A stretch of 64,000 bases of DNA from CAVVFX01 sp963777595 (GTDB lineage Bacteria > Acidobacteriota > Terriglobia > Bryobacterales > Bryobacteraceae): the NCBI GenBank assembly GCA_963777595.1, contig CAVZRE010000032.1, positions 1-64,000 of the forward strand, written 5' to 3'. This document shows, piece by piece, positions 53,692-63,818 of the stretch. The stretch's first letter is position 1, and every line of letters starts with the position of its first letter. The notes beneath the pieces were generated by a model. That model was not told the DNA's origin, searched no databases, and saw only the letters and a program-made list of their open reading frames with translations. Position numbers and translations under genes: made by a program.

Positions 53692-56624
53692 ATGAAGTCG
53701 CTCTATTTTCTACCACTCCTCTTTATCTTTCCAGGAGTCTCTTTCGCCCAGAATTCGACCCTGACCAGGCCCGTCACCTTTCGCGTCATCTTCGGAGAAG
53801 CCGATACGGCGCCTACCCGATGGGACGGTGCAGTGTCCGCGACGGGGGCGCGCATCAGCCGAATCGAACCGTGGCGCGCCGGCGACGATGACCACGTAGA
53901 TGGGACCCGCGGCTGGAAGATGAGCACCGTCGCGAGTCCTCCAGGCACCGAACAGCGGTTGGGAAAGATCGCGCCGAAAGGCGTCATCATCGCCGCGGAG
54001 GGCGCCGGTCCGAAGACGCGCTTCGACATTACAACACCCAATGGCAAATTCTCGTTCACGCCCGCCGTCGTAAGCTTCACCCAAAACTTCCTGGGCCTCG
54101 GCGGAAAGGTGCGCGTAGAGCGCGTGCCTGAGGTTGCGCCGATTGTGAAAAGTGACGGCGATCAGGATAATCCCGCTATGGCTCTCTCGGGCGATACGGT
54201 CTATCTCACCTACACCGAATTCGCGCACAGCAATCGCGAGCAGGAAAGCTTCGCACAACGCAAACAGTCGCCGGCCAATTTCGACTGGCTTTCGCGTCCC
54301 GCCGGCGGAGACCAGGTCAAACTGATCCGTTACTCTATCTCGCAGGGCAAATGGAGCGAGCCAGAAGACGTTTCCCCAAAGCACGAGGATGTCATGCGCA
54401 GCGCTGTCGCCGTCGACGGGAGCGGCCGCGTCTGGGTCATCTGGTCAGCCAATCGGGGCGGCAATTTCGACCTCTACGCCCGCTACTTCCAAAAGGGGCA
54501 ATGGTCGCGCGAGATTCGCGTCACCACCGATCCCGGCACGGACGTGAATCCCGTAGCAACCACGGACTCGGCTGGGCGCGTTTGGATTGCGTGGCAGGCT
54601 TACCGCGGCAACAATCTAGACATCGCCGCCGCTGCTCAGACCGGAGATCGCTTCACTTCCGAACAGCGCGTGAGCTTTTCGCCGGCTAGCGACTGGGATC
54701 CCGCCATTGCCGCCAGCCCCAAGGGTGAGATCGCAGTTAGCTGGGACACCTACGATAAGGGCGACTACGACGTGTACGCCCGCGTGATGCGCTTCGGTCA
54801 AACCATTCAGATGGAGGACCCGGTGCCGGTCGCGGCCTCGACCCGGTTTGAAGCGCGCAGTTCCGCAGCCTACGATGGCGCCGGCCGCCTCTGGGTGGCG
54901 TACGAAAGTTCCGATGAAAAATGGGGCAAGGATTTCGGCGTCTACGATATCAAGGGCGTATCCCTCTATCGCGGACAAACGGTCCGCGTGCGATACCTGG
55001 ATCAAGGACTTGTATATGAAAACGAGTCGCAGCTTGAAAGCGCGCTCAAATTTGCTCCAGGGTTGACCGGCCGGGAAGGCGGTCCTAATATGAAGCGGAA
55101 CAACCCAGGCATGGCGAACGTGACCGTGCAGGGTCCGCGCAACAGCATCCCCCGCCTGGTCGCGGATGACCATGGGCGCGTTTTCCTGACTTTTCGGTCG
55201 GGCGCCGGGCTGCACTCACAGGTCGGCAGCATCTACCAGCAGTTTGTGACCTTTTGCACTGGCAGCGGCTGGAGTCCCGCGACGGAGGTGCCTTCGACGG
55301 AAGGCCCGGTGGATCTCCGTCCGGCATTGGTGGCCGTGGCTGGCGGGCAACTGATCGAGGCGGCGATTACCGATAATCGCAAACCCACCCGCGGACCCGT
55401 CGGCGAGGAAACCACCGGCAGCGGAGCAGAGAATCTGGATCGCACCTTGGTAGCGATCACGGCGCGGGTTCCGGAGTTTGGGGGCTTGGGCCTGTCCACC
55501 GGCATGAGCCCGTCGTCAGCCAGCCTGCCTGCCGCTGACGTCACCGCGGAACGCGCGGCCATCGCCACCATGCGAGCCCATCGTGTACAACTGCCGTCCG
55601 GTACATTCCAAGTCATGCGCGGCGAGTTTCACCGGCACACCGAGTTCTCGGCTGACGGCGGCGCGATGGCCCGCTGATCGATGCCTACCGCTATCTGATC
55701 GATTCGGCGGCATGGACTGGGGCGGCTGTTGCGACCACGACAACGGCGGCGGCGTGAATACACTGGTGGCTGGAGCAGAAACTGACTGATGCCTATAATT
55801 TGGGCGACAAGCTATGTGCCGATGTTTTCGCACGAGCGCAGTGTGGTCTATCCCGAAGGGCACCGCAACGTGGTCTTCGTGCAGCGCGGTATCCGTCCCT
55901 TGCCGCGTCTGCCGAAGATGCGCCAAGATTCGCACCGGAACCTGCGCCCGACACCCAGAAACTCTACCGTATATGTCGCCAATACAACGGAGTCGCCGCG
56001 TCGCACACTTCCGGGACCGACATGGGGACCGACTGGCGCGACAACGATCCGATGCTCGAGCCGGTGGTCGAGATCTATCAGGGCGAGCGTCAGAATTATG
56101 AGATGCCCGGCGCGCCGCGCAGCTATGACGGAAGACAATGCCATCGGCGGATATCGGCCGCTGGGCTTCGTTTCGAACTGCGCTTAAAAAGGGCTTCCGC
56201 CTCGGGCTTTGAATCTTCGAGTGACCATATCTCGACCCACATTTCTTACTGCAACCTGTGGGTGACCAGCCGTACCCGGGAGGGCGTGATGGAAGCCTTC
56301 CGCAAGCGCCGGATTTATGGATCGACGGATAACATTGTGGCGGACGTTCGCTGCGGTGACCACTTCATGGGCGAGGAGTTCTCGCTAAACTCAGCGCCGG
56401 TCATTCGAGTTCACTTAATCGGTACCGGACCGTTTGCCAAAGTTCATATTATTCGCGATGGCAACGAAGTTTACACGACTTCTCCCCAGTCGAAGGAGGT
56501 GAACTTCGAATGGCGCGATGCGGCACCACCGGCGAAGGGGAGCACAAGCTACTACTATGTCCGCGGAGAACAGGCGGACGGCCAACTGGTCTGGGCGAGT
56601 CCCATGTGGATTCATCTAAATTAG
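53692..56624 (+). pseudogene. Secreted beta-propeller plus DUF3604 protein, several frameshifts in the DUF3604 half
   Basis: From the ATG at 53692 a signal peptide (MKSLYFLPLLFIFPGVSFAQ) is followed by about 600 residues of WD/sialidase-like blades (GSGRVWVIWSANRGGNFDLY, TDSAGRVWIAWQAYRGNN, KGEIAVSWDTYDKGDYDV). DUF3604 starts at MRGEFHRHTEFSADGG (about 55615), a PHP-like metal motif, and continues through YVPMFSHERSVVYPEG, ASHTSGTDMGTDW and FESSSDHISTHISYCNLWV to the end. The frame changes at least six times between 55660 and 56190; before and after this it is intact. The whole span of about 977 codons is normal for the family. Role unknown, presumably a secreted hydrolase. Confidence 0.7.
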
Positions 56625-56632
56625 GATCCGTG

Positions 56633-56857
56633 TCACCGGTCGCCAAAATAAAGGGCCGCTATCTTTAACGCTCCCAGGAAAAATACCGACGAAATCAGAA
56701 TCGTGAGACATTTCGCGGTCGCCATGAGCCAGGCCGGTACGCGGATGCCGAACCGCGACATTCCCCAGATCGCCATGGCTGCCACAAATAGAAACAATAC
56801 GACCAGGATGATATTACCAATCAAATTCGCGACGCCATCAAAACCAATGTCACTCAT
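56633..56857 (-). CDS. Small two-helix membrane protein
   Basis: 74 residues with two hydrophobic helices (IGNIILVVLFLFVAAMAIWG and CLTILISSVFFLGALKIAAL) joined by a short basic loop (MSRFGIRVPAW). GGGGAGG lies 13 bases upstream of the ATG at 56857. Convergent with the DUF3604 gene and upstream of the sulfatase in opposite order. Not recognised. Confidence 0.5.
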   Translation of the reverse strand: MSDIGFDGVANLIGNIILVVLFLFVAAMAIWGMSRFGIRVPAWLMATAKCLTILISSVFFLGALKIAALYFGDR

Positions 56858-56917
56858 ACCAAACTTGCTTCCTCCCCTTCTACTGCGTGAAAAACGCGGA
56901 AGTTTGGCCGGGCGCGT

Positions 56918-58288
56918 TCAATTACCCGTTTTATTTTTAGGCGCCGTGGGCTCGGGACTCTCGAAGAGCGGCGCAATCATTTCGCGATTCCAGTTCTGGC
57001 GTGCGCTTTCGAGACGCTTCACGACGTCCTGTCTGGCGCCCGCAACGTCCTTGCTCTCCCCGACATCCGCTTCTAGATCGTACAGTTCGGTGCGGTTGCC
57101 GATCTTCACCATCTTCCAATTCCCTTGCCTGACCGCAAATGCTTTGCCGCCGCCGGTGCGCCAGTAAAGCTTATCGTGAGGAGGCGACGAGCCCTTCCCC
57201 GTGACGTGAGGCATCAGATTCACGCCATCGATGATACGGTCAGTCGGGACCTTGGCTCCTGCCAAAGCTGCTGCCGTAGAAAAAATGTCGAGCGAGATTA
57301 CCGGGGATCCATAAGTGTCGCCGGCCGTTAACTGTCCTGGCCACTTCATCACGAAAGGAACGTGGATCCCGCCTTCATACACCTGCCCTTTGGCCCCGCG
57401 AAACGGATGATTGTCGGAATGGGTCACAGGAGTGGGTCCGCCGTTATCGCTAAGAAAGAAGATCAGCGTGTCGTTCTCCAGTTTCAGCACTTCGAGCATC
57501 GCTTCCAGCCGCCCGATCCCGTCGTCCATCGCACAGATCATGGCAGCATAAGAGCGGCGAATGGGATCCTGAATCGCGCTGACCCGTTCCAGCAAAGCCT
57601 TCGGCGCTTGTAGAGGGGTGTGGGGAGCATTGTACGCCAGATAAAGGAAAAAAGGATCCTTGGCGTGGCGTCCGACGAACGAGCAGGCCTCGCGCGAGAA
57701 CGCGTCGGTCAGGTATTCCGGCTCGACAACGGGTTTGCCGTCCCGTTCGATAGGGATCATGTACTCGCGGGCGCTCGGATTGTCCATTTCGGCCTTGAAG
57801 TAGTCGTGGCCGCCTCCGATAAACCCGAACTGTTCCTTAAATCCACGATTGAGAGGATGGAACTTCTGAGCCGCCCCCAGATGCCATTTGCCGATTTGGC
57901 CGGTCACATAGCCCGCGGAGGACAGCACCTGCGCAATGGTGACCTCGCTGGTTGGCAGACCGGCGACCTGGTCGTTGGGATCGTATTTGGGATTATTCTC
58001 GTGTCCGAAGCGTTGCTGGTAGCGCCCGGTCATCAGCCCAGCGCGCGTAGGGCTGCAGAACGGGTGCGATACGCACGCGTTGGTAAAGCGGACCCCGTTG
58101 CGGGCGAGCCGGTCTATGTAAGGCGTTGGAATGTCTTTGCAGTCCTGAAAGCCCACGTCCGCGAAGCCCAGATCATCGGCAAGGATGACGATGATGTTGG
58201 GCCGGCGCGCCGCACCAACGAGAGGACTAGCCGTGAGGGCTGCCGCGCCCTTCAGAAAGCTTCGGCGATTGAAGTTGCTTGCTGACAC
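56918..58288 (-). CDS. Tat-exported sulfatase
   Basis: 456 residues. Tat signal FNRRSFLKGAAALTASPL. Alkaline-phosphatase-like sulfatase core: metal pair ILADDLGFADVG (D38, D39), the formylglycine site CSPTRAGLMTGRY (C78 in C-x-P-x-R), IGKWHLG and later LIFFLSDNGGPTP. The cysteine needs conversion by a formylglycine-generating enzyme, not seen here. It resembles arylsulfatase A or choline/N-acetylgalactosamine-type enzymes of environmental bacteria; likely target is a sulfated sugar. Intact. Confidence 0.9.
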   Translation of the reverse strand: MSASNFNRRSFLKGAAALTASPLVGAARRPNIIVILADDLGFADVGFQDCKDIPTPYIDRLARNGVRFTNACVSHPFCSPTRAGLMTGRYQQRFGHENNPKYDPNDQVAGLPTSEVTIAQVLSSAGYVTGQIGKWHLGAAQKFHPLNRGFKEQFGFIGGGHDYFKAEMDNPSAREYMIPIERDGKPVVEPEYLTDAFSREACSFVGRHAKDPFFLYLAYNAPHTPLQAPKALLERVSAIQDPIRRSYAAMICAMDDGIGRLEAMLEVLKLENDTLIFFLSDNGGPTPVTHSDNHPFRGAKGQVYEGGIHVPFVMKWPGQLTAGDTYGSPVISLDIFSTAAALAGAKVPTDRIIDGVNLMPHVTGKGSSPPHDKLYWRTGGGKAFAVRQGNWKMVKIGNRTELYDLEADVGESKDVAGARQDVVKRLESARQNWNREMIAPLFESPEPTAPKNKTGN

Positions 58289-58377
58289 ACCTCTAATCTA
58301 TCGCGTCCATGCATTTTCTCTGCTCGATATGGTAAGTAGCCCAGCCGTCCGCGAGCTTCTAAGAGTCGTGCTCCAGC

Positions 58378-58965
58378 TTATTTCCCTTCCACCTGCAAGT
58401 CGTTCTCGACTGAAAAAACATTCGGGACGCCGTTCGCTCGAATCCCGGCGATATTCTTGTCAGCCGAGTTGGCCACCATTCCTTCCAGCCGCACGTGGCC
58501 GTTCTTCACAATGATATGGATGGACGGCAGCGCACGAAATCCATAACGGGTCGACAACGTCGGATCCCCGTAAATTGCACGATATTCGGCACGACGGATC
58601 TGGTCGTCCATCGGTGACAGCGGTAGAACTTCAATCTGATTGTTAACGGCAGTCACACCTTCGACGCGCTTGACGACGTTTCCGGCATCGCTCTTCAGGA
58701 CCGGTTGAGTGACCTCACCCATTAGCGTTACCGTCGTACCATCGACGCGAAAAGCCAAGTCATCGAAAATGTTGTAGTAGGGCAACATCAACAATTCGTG
58801 CCGGACCTTTTGTGCAATCCGGCTTTCATCCACCGGACCGGTTCGGAATGCGTCGTTGTGATCTTTGTCGCTCTTATCAGTGCTCGCGACGGATCCCGTC
58901 GGGAAGAAGAGCATAACGGCAAGTAAAAACTTCGTCGACCTATTAATAAACTGACTCGTTGGCAT
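58378..58965 (-). CDS. Exported protein with two BON domains
   Basis: 195 residues from the ATG at 58965, preceded by AGAAGGA at nine bases. A signal peptide (KFLLAVMLFFPTGSVAS) is followed by two BON modules: RIAQKVRHELLMLPYYNIF to VVKRVEGVTAVNNQIEV, then YGDPTLSTRYGF to NVFSVENDLQV. BON domains bind phospholipid or other ligands in the envelope (OsmY type). Divergent from the monooxygenase at 59087. A longer frame upstream has no signal. Confidence 0.8.
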   Translation of the reverse strand: MPTSQFINRSTKFLLAVMLFFPTGSVASTDKSDKDHNDAFRTGPVDESRIAQKVRHELLMLPYYNIFDDLAFRVDGTTVTLMGEVTQPVLKSDAGNVVKRVEGVTAVNNQIEVLPLSPMDDQIRRAEYRAIYGDPTLSTRYGFRALPSIHIIVKNGHVRLEGMVANSADKNIAGIRANGVPNVFSVENDLQVEGK

Positions 58966-59086
58966 ATCTTTTTTCCTTCTGTGTAGCGCACATTCCATAA
59001 AGCATTTGGCGTACCAGATGCTGGAATAAAGATTGCTTTCGCAATATTTCCAGCAAGTAGATTCCTTAAAGTTATAGGAGCAAAAC

Positions 59087-59413
59087 ATGACAGAAGTGGC
59101 GTTGTTCGTTCATCTGGATGCCAAACCAGGAAAAGAAGCAGAAGTCGAGAATTTTCTACGCGAAGGTTTGACCCTCGTTCAACAGGAACCGGATACCATT
59201 GCGTGGTTTGCTATACGTTTGGGCCCTTCCAGTTTCGGCATCTTTGACGCCTTCCCTGACGAAGCCGGCCGGCAGGCTCACCTTTCCGGGCGCGTCGCCG
59301 AGGCCTTGATGAGGCGGGCTCCCGAACTTTTGTCGAAACCTCCGTCCATCGAGAAAATCGATGTTCTCGCCGCAAAACTACCCGGATCAACAACCCGGAG
59401 TGCAGGGAAATAG
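59087..59413 (+). CDS. ABM-fold (antibiotic biosynthesis monooxygenase-like) protein
   Basis: 108 residues forming one ferredoxin-like ABM domain: MTEVALFVHLDAKPGKEAEV, LTLVQQEPDTIAWFAIRLG and SSFGIFDAFPDEAGRQAHL. Members are YgiN-type quinol monooxygenases or heme-handling proteins; function cannot be fixed. It begins a short plus-strand run and is followed by the next gene after two bases. Confidence 0.75.
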   Translation: MTEVALFVHLDAKPGKEAEVENFLREGLTLVQQEPDTIAWFAIRLGPSSFGIFDAFPDEAGRQAHLSGRVAEALMRRAPELLSKPPSIEKIDVLAAKLPGSTTRSAGK

Positions 59414-59415
59414 CC

Positions 59416-59649
59416 ATGGCAAATCAAAAGACTGGAATCCGGATTCCGCTCCAAGTAGGCAGCGAACTCAAGATCACCAAGGACGGCGATATCAGCCTCG
59501 ACAATCCTGAGGTGGAACTTGCCGAACAAGCAGCGGCGTCTGACGCAGTGCTCTATTATCAGTTCGATCCGAAGACGGGAGAACATACTCTGCGCTTATT
59601 GGAACCGGTGGCGGATCACAAGCACATGCGTGCACACCGCGCCGATTGA
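59416..59649 (+). CDS. Small hypothetical protein
   Basis: 77 residues, soluble, with IRIPLQVGSELKITKDGDIS and DAVLYYQFDPKTGEHTLRL. It starts two bases after the ABM gene, so it is probably co-translated. I do not recognise a family. Confidence 0.55.
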   Translation: MANQKTGIRIPLQVGSELKITKDGDISLDNPEVELAEQAAASDAVLYYQFDPKTGEHTLRLLEPVADHKHMRAHRAD

Positions 59650-59709
59650 GGATCTTGAAGATTGATCGAATATAAAGATGCGGTAGTATGGCATCGGAGG
59701 CTCTCCTGT

Positions 59710-60258
59710 TTGCCTATCCGCCAAAATACCCTTTGGGCAGTCCTGGCCGTCGCTGTTTTCTGTGTAACCGCTCCGGCGCAGACTGAGCCCGCACCCCGGT
59801 CGCGCTACACCAGTCCGGCGGCCTCGACCTCCGCGACAGTGGGAGGGAAGAAAGTAAGTGTTGAATATTACGCCCCCTCGATGCACGGCCGGAAGATTAT
59901 GGGAAATTTAGTGCCGTTCGATCAAGTGTGGTGTACGGGTGCGAACTACGCGACCAAGCTCACGTCCGACGCCGACCTCCAACTGGGAGGGCTTAAGCTC
60001 CCAAAGGGTTCCTACAGCATATGGACGATCCCCCGGCAAAAAGAGTGGACCCTCATCATCAACAAGGAAACCGGGCAGTTTCATCTATATTACAAACCTC
60101 AGTTCGATTTCGGTCGAACGGCCATGAGCGTCAAGACTCTGGCGTCGCCCGTTGAAACGTTTAAAGTCGACGTGCGCGGGAACGGCGGCAATCAGGGGAC
60201 CCTGGCCCTGCTCTGGGAGAACACGGAAGCATCGATCCCATTCACTGTCCTGCCTTAG
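59710..60258 (+). CDS. Exported DUF2911 protein
   Basis: 182 residues. CGGAGG at 59695-59700 stands nine bases before a TTG at 59710, the best start. It yields a signal peptide (MPIRQNTLWAVLAVAVFCVT, cleavage near APA-QTE). The DUF2911 body has KKVSVEYYAPSMHGRKI, FDQVWCTGANYATKL, LKLPKGSYSIWTIPRQKEW and LALLWENTEASIPF. Function unknown. Two other upstream starts give no ribosome binding site. Confidence 0.78.
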   Translation: MPIRQNTLWAVLAVAVFCVTAPAQTEPAPRSRYTSPAASTSATVGGKKVSVEYYAPSMHGRKIMGNLVPFDQVWCTGANYATKLTSDADLQLGGLKLPKGSYSIWTIPRQKEWTLIINKETGQFHLYYKPQFDFGRTAMSVKTLASPVETFKVDVRGNGGNQGTLALLWENTEASIPFTVLP

Positions 60259-60313
60259 CAGCCACTTGACCGCAACCAGAGATCGGCGCATACTCTTCGA
60301 GAGGTCTTTATTT

Positions 60314-61294
60314 ATGTCCAACGGACGCATGTCCATTTTCTTACCGTTGGTTGCGGTTCTCGCGCTTGGTTTCCGGCTCGGCGCTCAATCGGTGATCTCC
60401 ACTCATTCCGGCCTGATTCACTTCTTCGAGGGAGCAGTCTATTTAGGTGACACTCCTCTGCAGTCTCATCTCGGCAAGTTCCCCACTATGCCCCAAGGTG
60501 GCGATTTGCGTACTGCTGCCGGCCGCGCTGAGATATTGCTTACCCCCGGCGTCTTCCTGCGCATGGGCGAAAACAGTGAGGTCCGCATGGTGAACAATGA
60601 TCTAAGAGATACGCAGGTCTCATTGCTCGCCGGTTCAGCCATAATCGATTCGGCGGAAATGAATGCAGACACTTCGGTCACTTTGCTTTACAAAGATTGG
60701 AAGGTTCATTTTCTCCGCAAGGGCGTTTATCGCGTTGATACCGATCCTCCCGCGCTGAGCGTTCGGCAAGGGGAGGCGGAGGTGCTCACTGCGTCCGGCG
60801 AGGATCCCGTCTCCGTCGAGCAGGGCATGAACCTGCCATTCGCCAGCGTGCTGGTACCGGAAAGACTGGATGCGCTGTCCGCTTCATCTTCCCCGGACGC
60901 CCTCACCGAGTGGCAGAACGGCCGCAGCCAGTCGATCGTCGCGGATAATGCCATCGCTGCCCAAATCGATGAAGATCCCGCTGCTCGGGACGCCGGCACG
61001 GATAGCTTCACCTATTTCCCGTTCCTCGACGTGCCGTCGCTCGGCCTGGGTTCCTACGGAGCCTACAATTCCTACTCGCCCTATCAGGCTGGCTTCAACT
61101 CCCTCTACTTGCCAGGCTACACCTACGCTCCCATCATGTTGGGACTACGAGGAGGCGGGCTGCGGGTATATGCTCCGCCGCTCCGGTACGGAATTCCCCG
61201 AGGCTACGGGGGCATCGTTCCGACTGCGCGGCCGCCCCTTCGCACGACCGTCCCCGCTGTCCACGCGCCTCCCCGTATTGTTCTCCACCGCTAG
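60314..61294 (+). CDS. Secreted FecR-like protein
   Basis: 326 residues from the ATG at 60314 (GAGG ten bases before). Signal peptide MSIFLPLVAVLALGFRLGAQ. The FecR-like domain spans about 30-170: HSGLIHFFEGAVYLGD, RTAAGRAEILLTPGVFLRMG, VSLLAGSAIIDSAEM and VHFLRKGVYRVD. The C-terminal 120 residues are rich in Gly, Tyr, Pro and Arg (SLGLGSYGAYNSYSPYQ; RPPLRTTVPAVHAPPR). Without a membrane helix or sigma factor nearby it is not a classic iron regulator. Convergent with the caspase-like gene. Confidence 0.65.
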   Translation: MSNGRMSIFLPLVAVLALGFRLGAQSVISTHSGLIHFFEGAVYLGDTPLQSHLGKFPTMPQGGDLRTAAGRAEILLTPGVFLRMGENSEVRMVNNDLRDTQVSLLAGSAIIDSAEMNADTSVTLLYKDWKVHFLRKGVYRVDTDPPALSVRQGEAEVLTASGEDPVSVEQGMNLPFASVLVPERLDALSASSSPDALTEWQNGRSQSIVADNAIAAQIDEDPAARDAGTDSFTYFPFLDVPSLGLGSYGAYNSYSPYQAGFNSLYLPGYTYAPIMLGLRGGGLRVYAPPLRYGIPRGYGGIVPTARPPLRTTVPAVHAPPRIVLHR

Positions 61295-61315
61295 CCAACG
61301 GCGATTCGTTTCCGA

Positions 61316-63709
61316 TTATTTTACGGGCGCCTTACTGTGAACTTGAGCTCTCTCGATACTCCAGTTCGTTGGCACAATGGTCTTAGTGCCGCGCGAGGTA
61401 GTCCCGACTTCCGAAAGCAGTGCCGAGAGCGGATTCATTTGTCCTACTCCGCGAGTTTCCGCGCCGCGCGACCTCACGCCGTCGAATTCAAGCATATCGG
61501 GGTTATCAATTCGCTCGAGCGAGGTCAGAAGGAAATAGGTGTCGGTCCCATAAGGCTCGCCCACTTCGAAGTCGTAGGACTGCTGTTCACCGCTGACCGC
61601 AATGAATGGCGGGGCCGGTTGCTTCGCTTCACTCGATGCCACCGGCGCCGGGAAAAGGTTGTCCTGATTACCGCGACCCAAAGGTGGAAAAATCAGGGTG
61701 CCTTTCCCGTACTGGTCGATCGCAAAGACGTAGGTGTAGCGTGGAACTACTGAGTGATGCAACGCCGTAAGATCCGCGTCGGCTGCTCGCAGGTACATCT
61801 TATAGCGTTTGCCGCCGAAAACGTCTCCAGATGAAAGATAGTGATCGGTTCCCTCTTCACGGAATGCGAGGTGATAGGGAAACTCATCCTTGGCGGGACC
61901 AGCGGGGCGCAACATTTGCCATTCGCGCAGTCGGCCGAGACGATACGCCTTATCGGCGAGGTCGGCCGCGACGTTCGACGCGATCCAATCGCTGCGGACC
62001 GGAAGCGGCAACGAGGCCAAGTTGGTCCGAAGCGCCGAAACACTGGCCTCCGGCCGAATCCAGGCGTACTCGACACCGCCATTGTGCAACCGTCCGCGGA
62101 GCCAATAGATCGCGTCGGTAGGGGCTTTGAGAATCCGGATCCTTCCAGTGTCCGATTTTCCGAAGGGCAGAGCCGCCAGCAATTCAGTCGACGGCGGCAT
62201 CACCACCAACAGTTTGACGTCTCGCGGAAGGCGCTTTTTGATCTCCGCGCTGGAAGCCGCAGCCCCCAGTTCCAGCGGCTGGCCCGGTGGACCATATTTG
62301 TCGAGTGTCCACGCTTTGCCATTCCACTCGATCACGTGAGTCGGGACGACGACGGTTTCATCCTCGATCCAGTTGGATGCCAAATCGCCACGCAATTTCG
62401 CGAACTCCGCGGCGGCCACATTGAGCGCCGAGACCGGCATCGACGGCGCGATATACAGGTCGAGCATGGAGCCCGAAGGGACTACCCATTTGTCCACTTC
62501 GAACAAATCGCCCTTCCGGACGATGACGGAACCGCTGCCATGCTCCAGGATCTTCGCAATCGAGAAGGCGAGTCCATCTTCTTTGGTGACGCGAATCTCG
62601 ATAGGCGCACCCTTGGAGGCGCGCTTCAACTCCGTGCCTTCGTAAATGCCAACCGCTGAACCTCCACGCAACCGAAGCTCTCCACTTTCGCTCACGCTCT
62701 CCACGATCGCGCGCTGTGTCGCTCCGCCGTCGGCCGGTTCGCCGAAGAGATTGATGGTAGAACGATTAAGCCCTTCGATATTAGGTACCTGGGCGGGCTT
62801 GTCGATGGCGAGAAACGCTGCCGCTCTCTGAAACACGATGTCGACAGGAGCGTTGCCGTAGCCATCAAAGGCTTGCTTAAGCGCCCAGGTGAAGGCGCCA
62901 TGAGGGCCGGTGAAAGGATCGCTGACGTTGTCGCTGCGGCCTTCGGTTTCGAGCGCCGGCTGATCGCGGCGGGCCGCCGAAAGAAAGATCACGCCGTGTG
63001 GGGCCTTTACCGGATCAACCGGTGACGGCTTGTCCTCCACTTTCGGCGCATTGGGATCGTCTGCCGATCCCGCCAGCGCGGTTTTCGCCCTGCCTCCCGG
63101 ACCCCGGCTCAATGATCCACTATGACAACTGTCCGCGATGAAAACGATCTTAACTTTCTTGCCGGCTTCCGCAAGGATGCGCGAGAGCTCTTTGTCGCGA
63201 ATATCCGGCGTGCCTCGCCAGTGGTCCGACGGCACGATGGTCTCGTCGAAGTCCTTTGGGTCCGTGACTGCGGTGTTGCGCACATAGTTGCCGTGCCCGG
63301 AATAATACACCACTCGAAGATCGCCTTCGCGCGCATCGGTAATCAGATATTTGCGGAGGGTATAGAGAATGGCGTCGGCGGTTGCCTGCTCGTCTTTGAG
63401 CACGGCGTCCGCGGGGATCTGGAAGTTATGGGGGTCGGCTTCCAGCACGCTTTTCATCATCTCCAGATCGTTGATCGCCCCTTCGAGGTTGCCGTATTTC
63501 CAATAACGCCAGTCGCCGGTGGAGACCCCGTCGCGTTTGATTCTGGTGGTTGGCTGTACGGTTTTGAGCTTCGCGCAATCGGGATAATTCGGGTCGTAAC
63601 AGTTGATGCCTATCAGGATGGCTTTCTTGTCGGGAGGCCGCTCGGTCTGGCCGGGGAGCGGGACCATGGCTATCAAGATGAAGACGATGAAAGCTAACGG
63701 TACAGACAT
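61316..63709 (-). CDS. Exported caspase-like (peptidase C14) protein
   Basis: 797 residues. Signal peptide MSVPLAFIVFILIAMVPLPG. The caspase/metacaspase p20-like fold is at 25-330: KKAILIGINCYDP, the catalytic histidine in VVYYSGHGNYV (H139) and the catalytic cysteine in VFIADSCHSGSLS (C195). Then ITFLSAARRDQ-like segment (GVIFLSAARRDQPALETEGR) and AFTWALKQAFDGYG. The remaining 450 residues contain beta-rich modules (GELRLRGGSAVGIYEGTEL; FLLTSLERIDNP). Secretion of a caspase-like protease is unusual. Downstream it converges with the FecR-like gene. Confidence 0.8.
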   Translation of the reverse strand: MSVPLAFIVFILIAMVPLPGQTERPPDKKAILIGINCYDPNYPDCAKLKTVQPTTRIKRDGVSTGDWRYWKYGNLEGAINDLEMMKSVLEADPHNFQIPADAVLKDEQATADAILYTLRKYLITDAREGDLRVVYYSGHGNYVRNTAVTDPKDFDETIVPSDHWRGTPDIRDKELSRILAEAGKKVKIVFIADSCHSGSLSRGPGGRAKTALAGSADDPNAPKVEDKPSPVDPVKAPHGVIFLSAARRDQPALETEGRSDNVSDPFTGPHGAFTWALKQAFDGYGNAPVDIVFQRAAAFLAIDKPAQVPNIEGLNRSTINLFGEPADGGATQRAIVESVSESGELRLRGGSAVGIYEGTELKRASKGAPIEIRVTKEDGLAFSIAKILEHGSGSVIVRKGDLFEVDKWVVPSGSMLDLYIAPSMPVSALNVAAAEFAKLRGDLASNWIEDETVVVPTHVIEWNGKAWTLDKYGPPGQPLELGAAASSAEIKKRLPRDVKLLVVMPPSTELLAALPFGKSDTGRIRILKAPTDAIYWLRGRLHNGGVEYAWIRPEASVSALRTNLASLPLPVRSDWIASNVAADLADKAYRLGRLREWQMLRPAGPAKDEFPYHLAFREEGTDHYLSSGDVFGGKRYKMYLRAADADLTALHHSVVPRYTYVFAIDQYGKGTLIFPPLGRGNQDNLFPAPVASSEAKQPAPPFIAVSGEQQSYDFEVGEPYGTDTYFLLTSLERIDNPDMLEFDGVRSRGAETRGVGQMNPLSALLSEVGTTSRGTKTIVPTNWSIERAQVHSKAPVK

Positions 63710-63818
63710 GGGAATAGCTTAATCCATATCAAGGTATGAATGGTGTGACGCTAAGCTATACTTCCGCGCGGCTATCAGCTATAATCGCTCCACTAAGCGC
63801 GCATACTGGAGAAGAAAC

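Noticed and set aside
61841..62659. Plus-strand 272-codon frame opposite the caspase-like gene
   Set aside because: No motif, Arg-rich composition and no ribosome binding site; antisense shadow of a real gene.
63780..63785. Perfect TATAAT upstream of the last gene
   Set aside because: No acceptable -35 hexamer at 16-18 bases, so I do not call a promoter.
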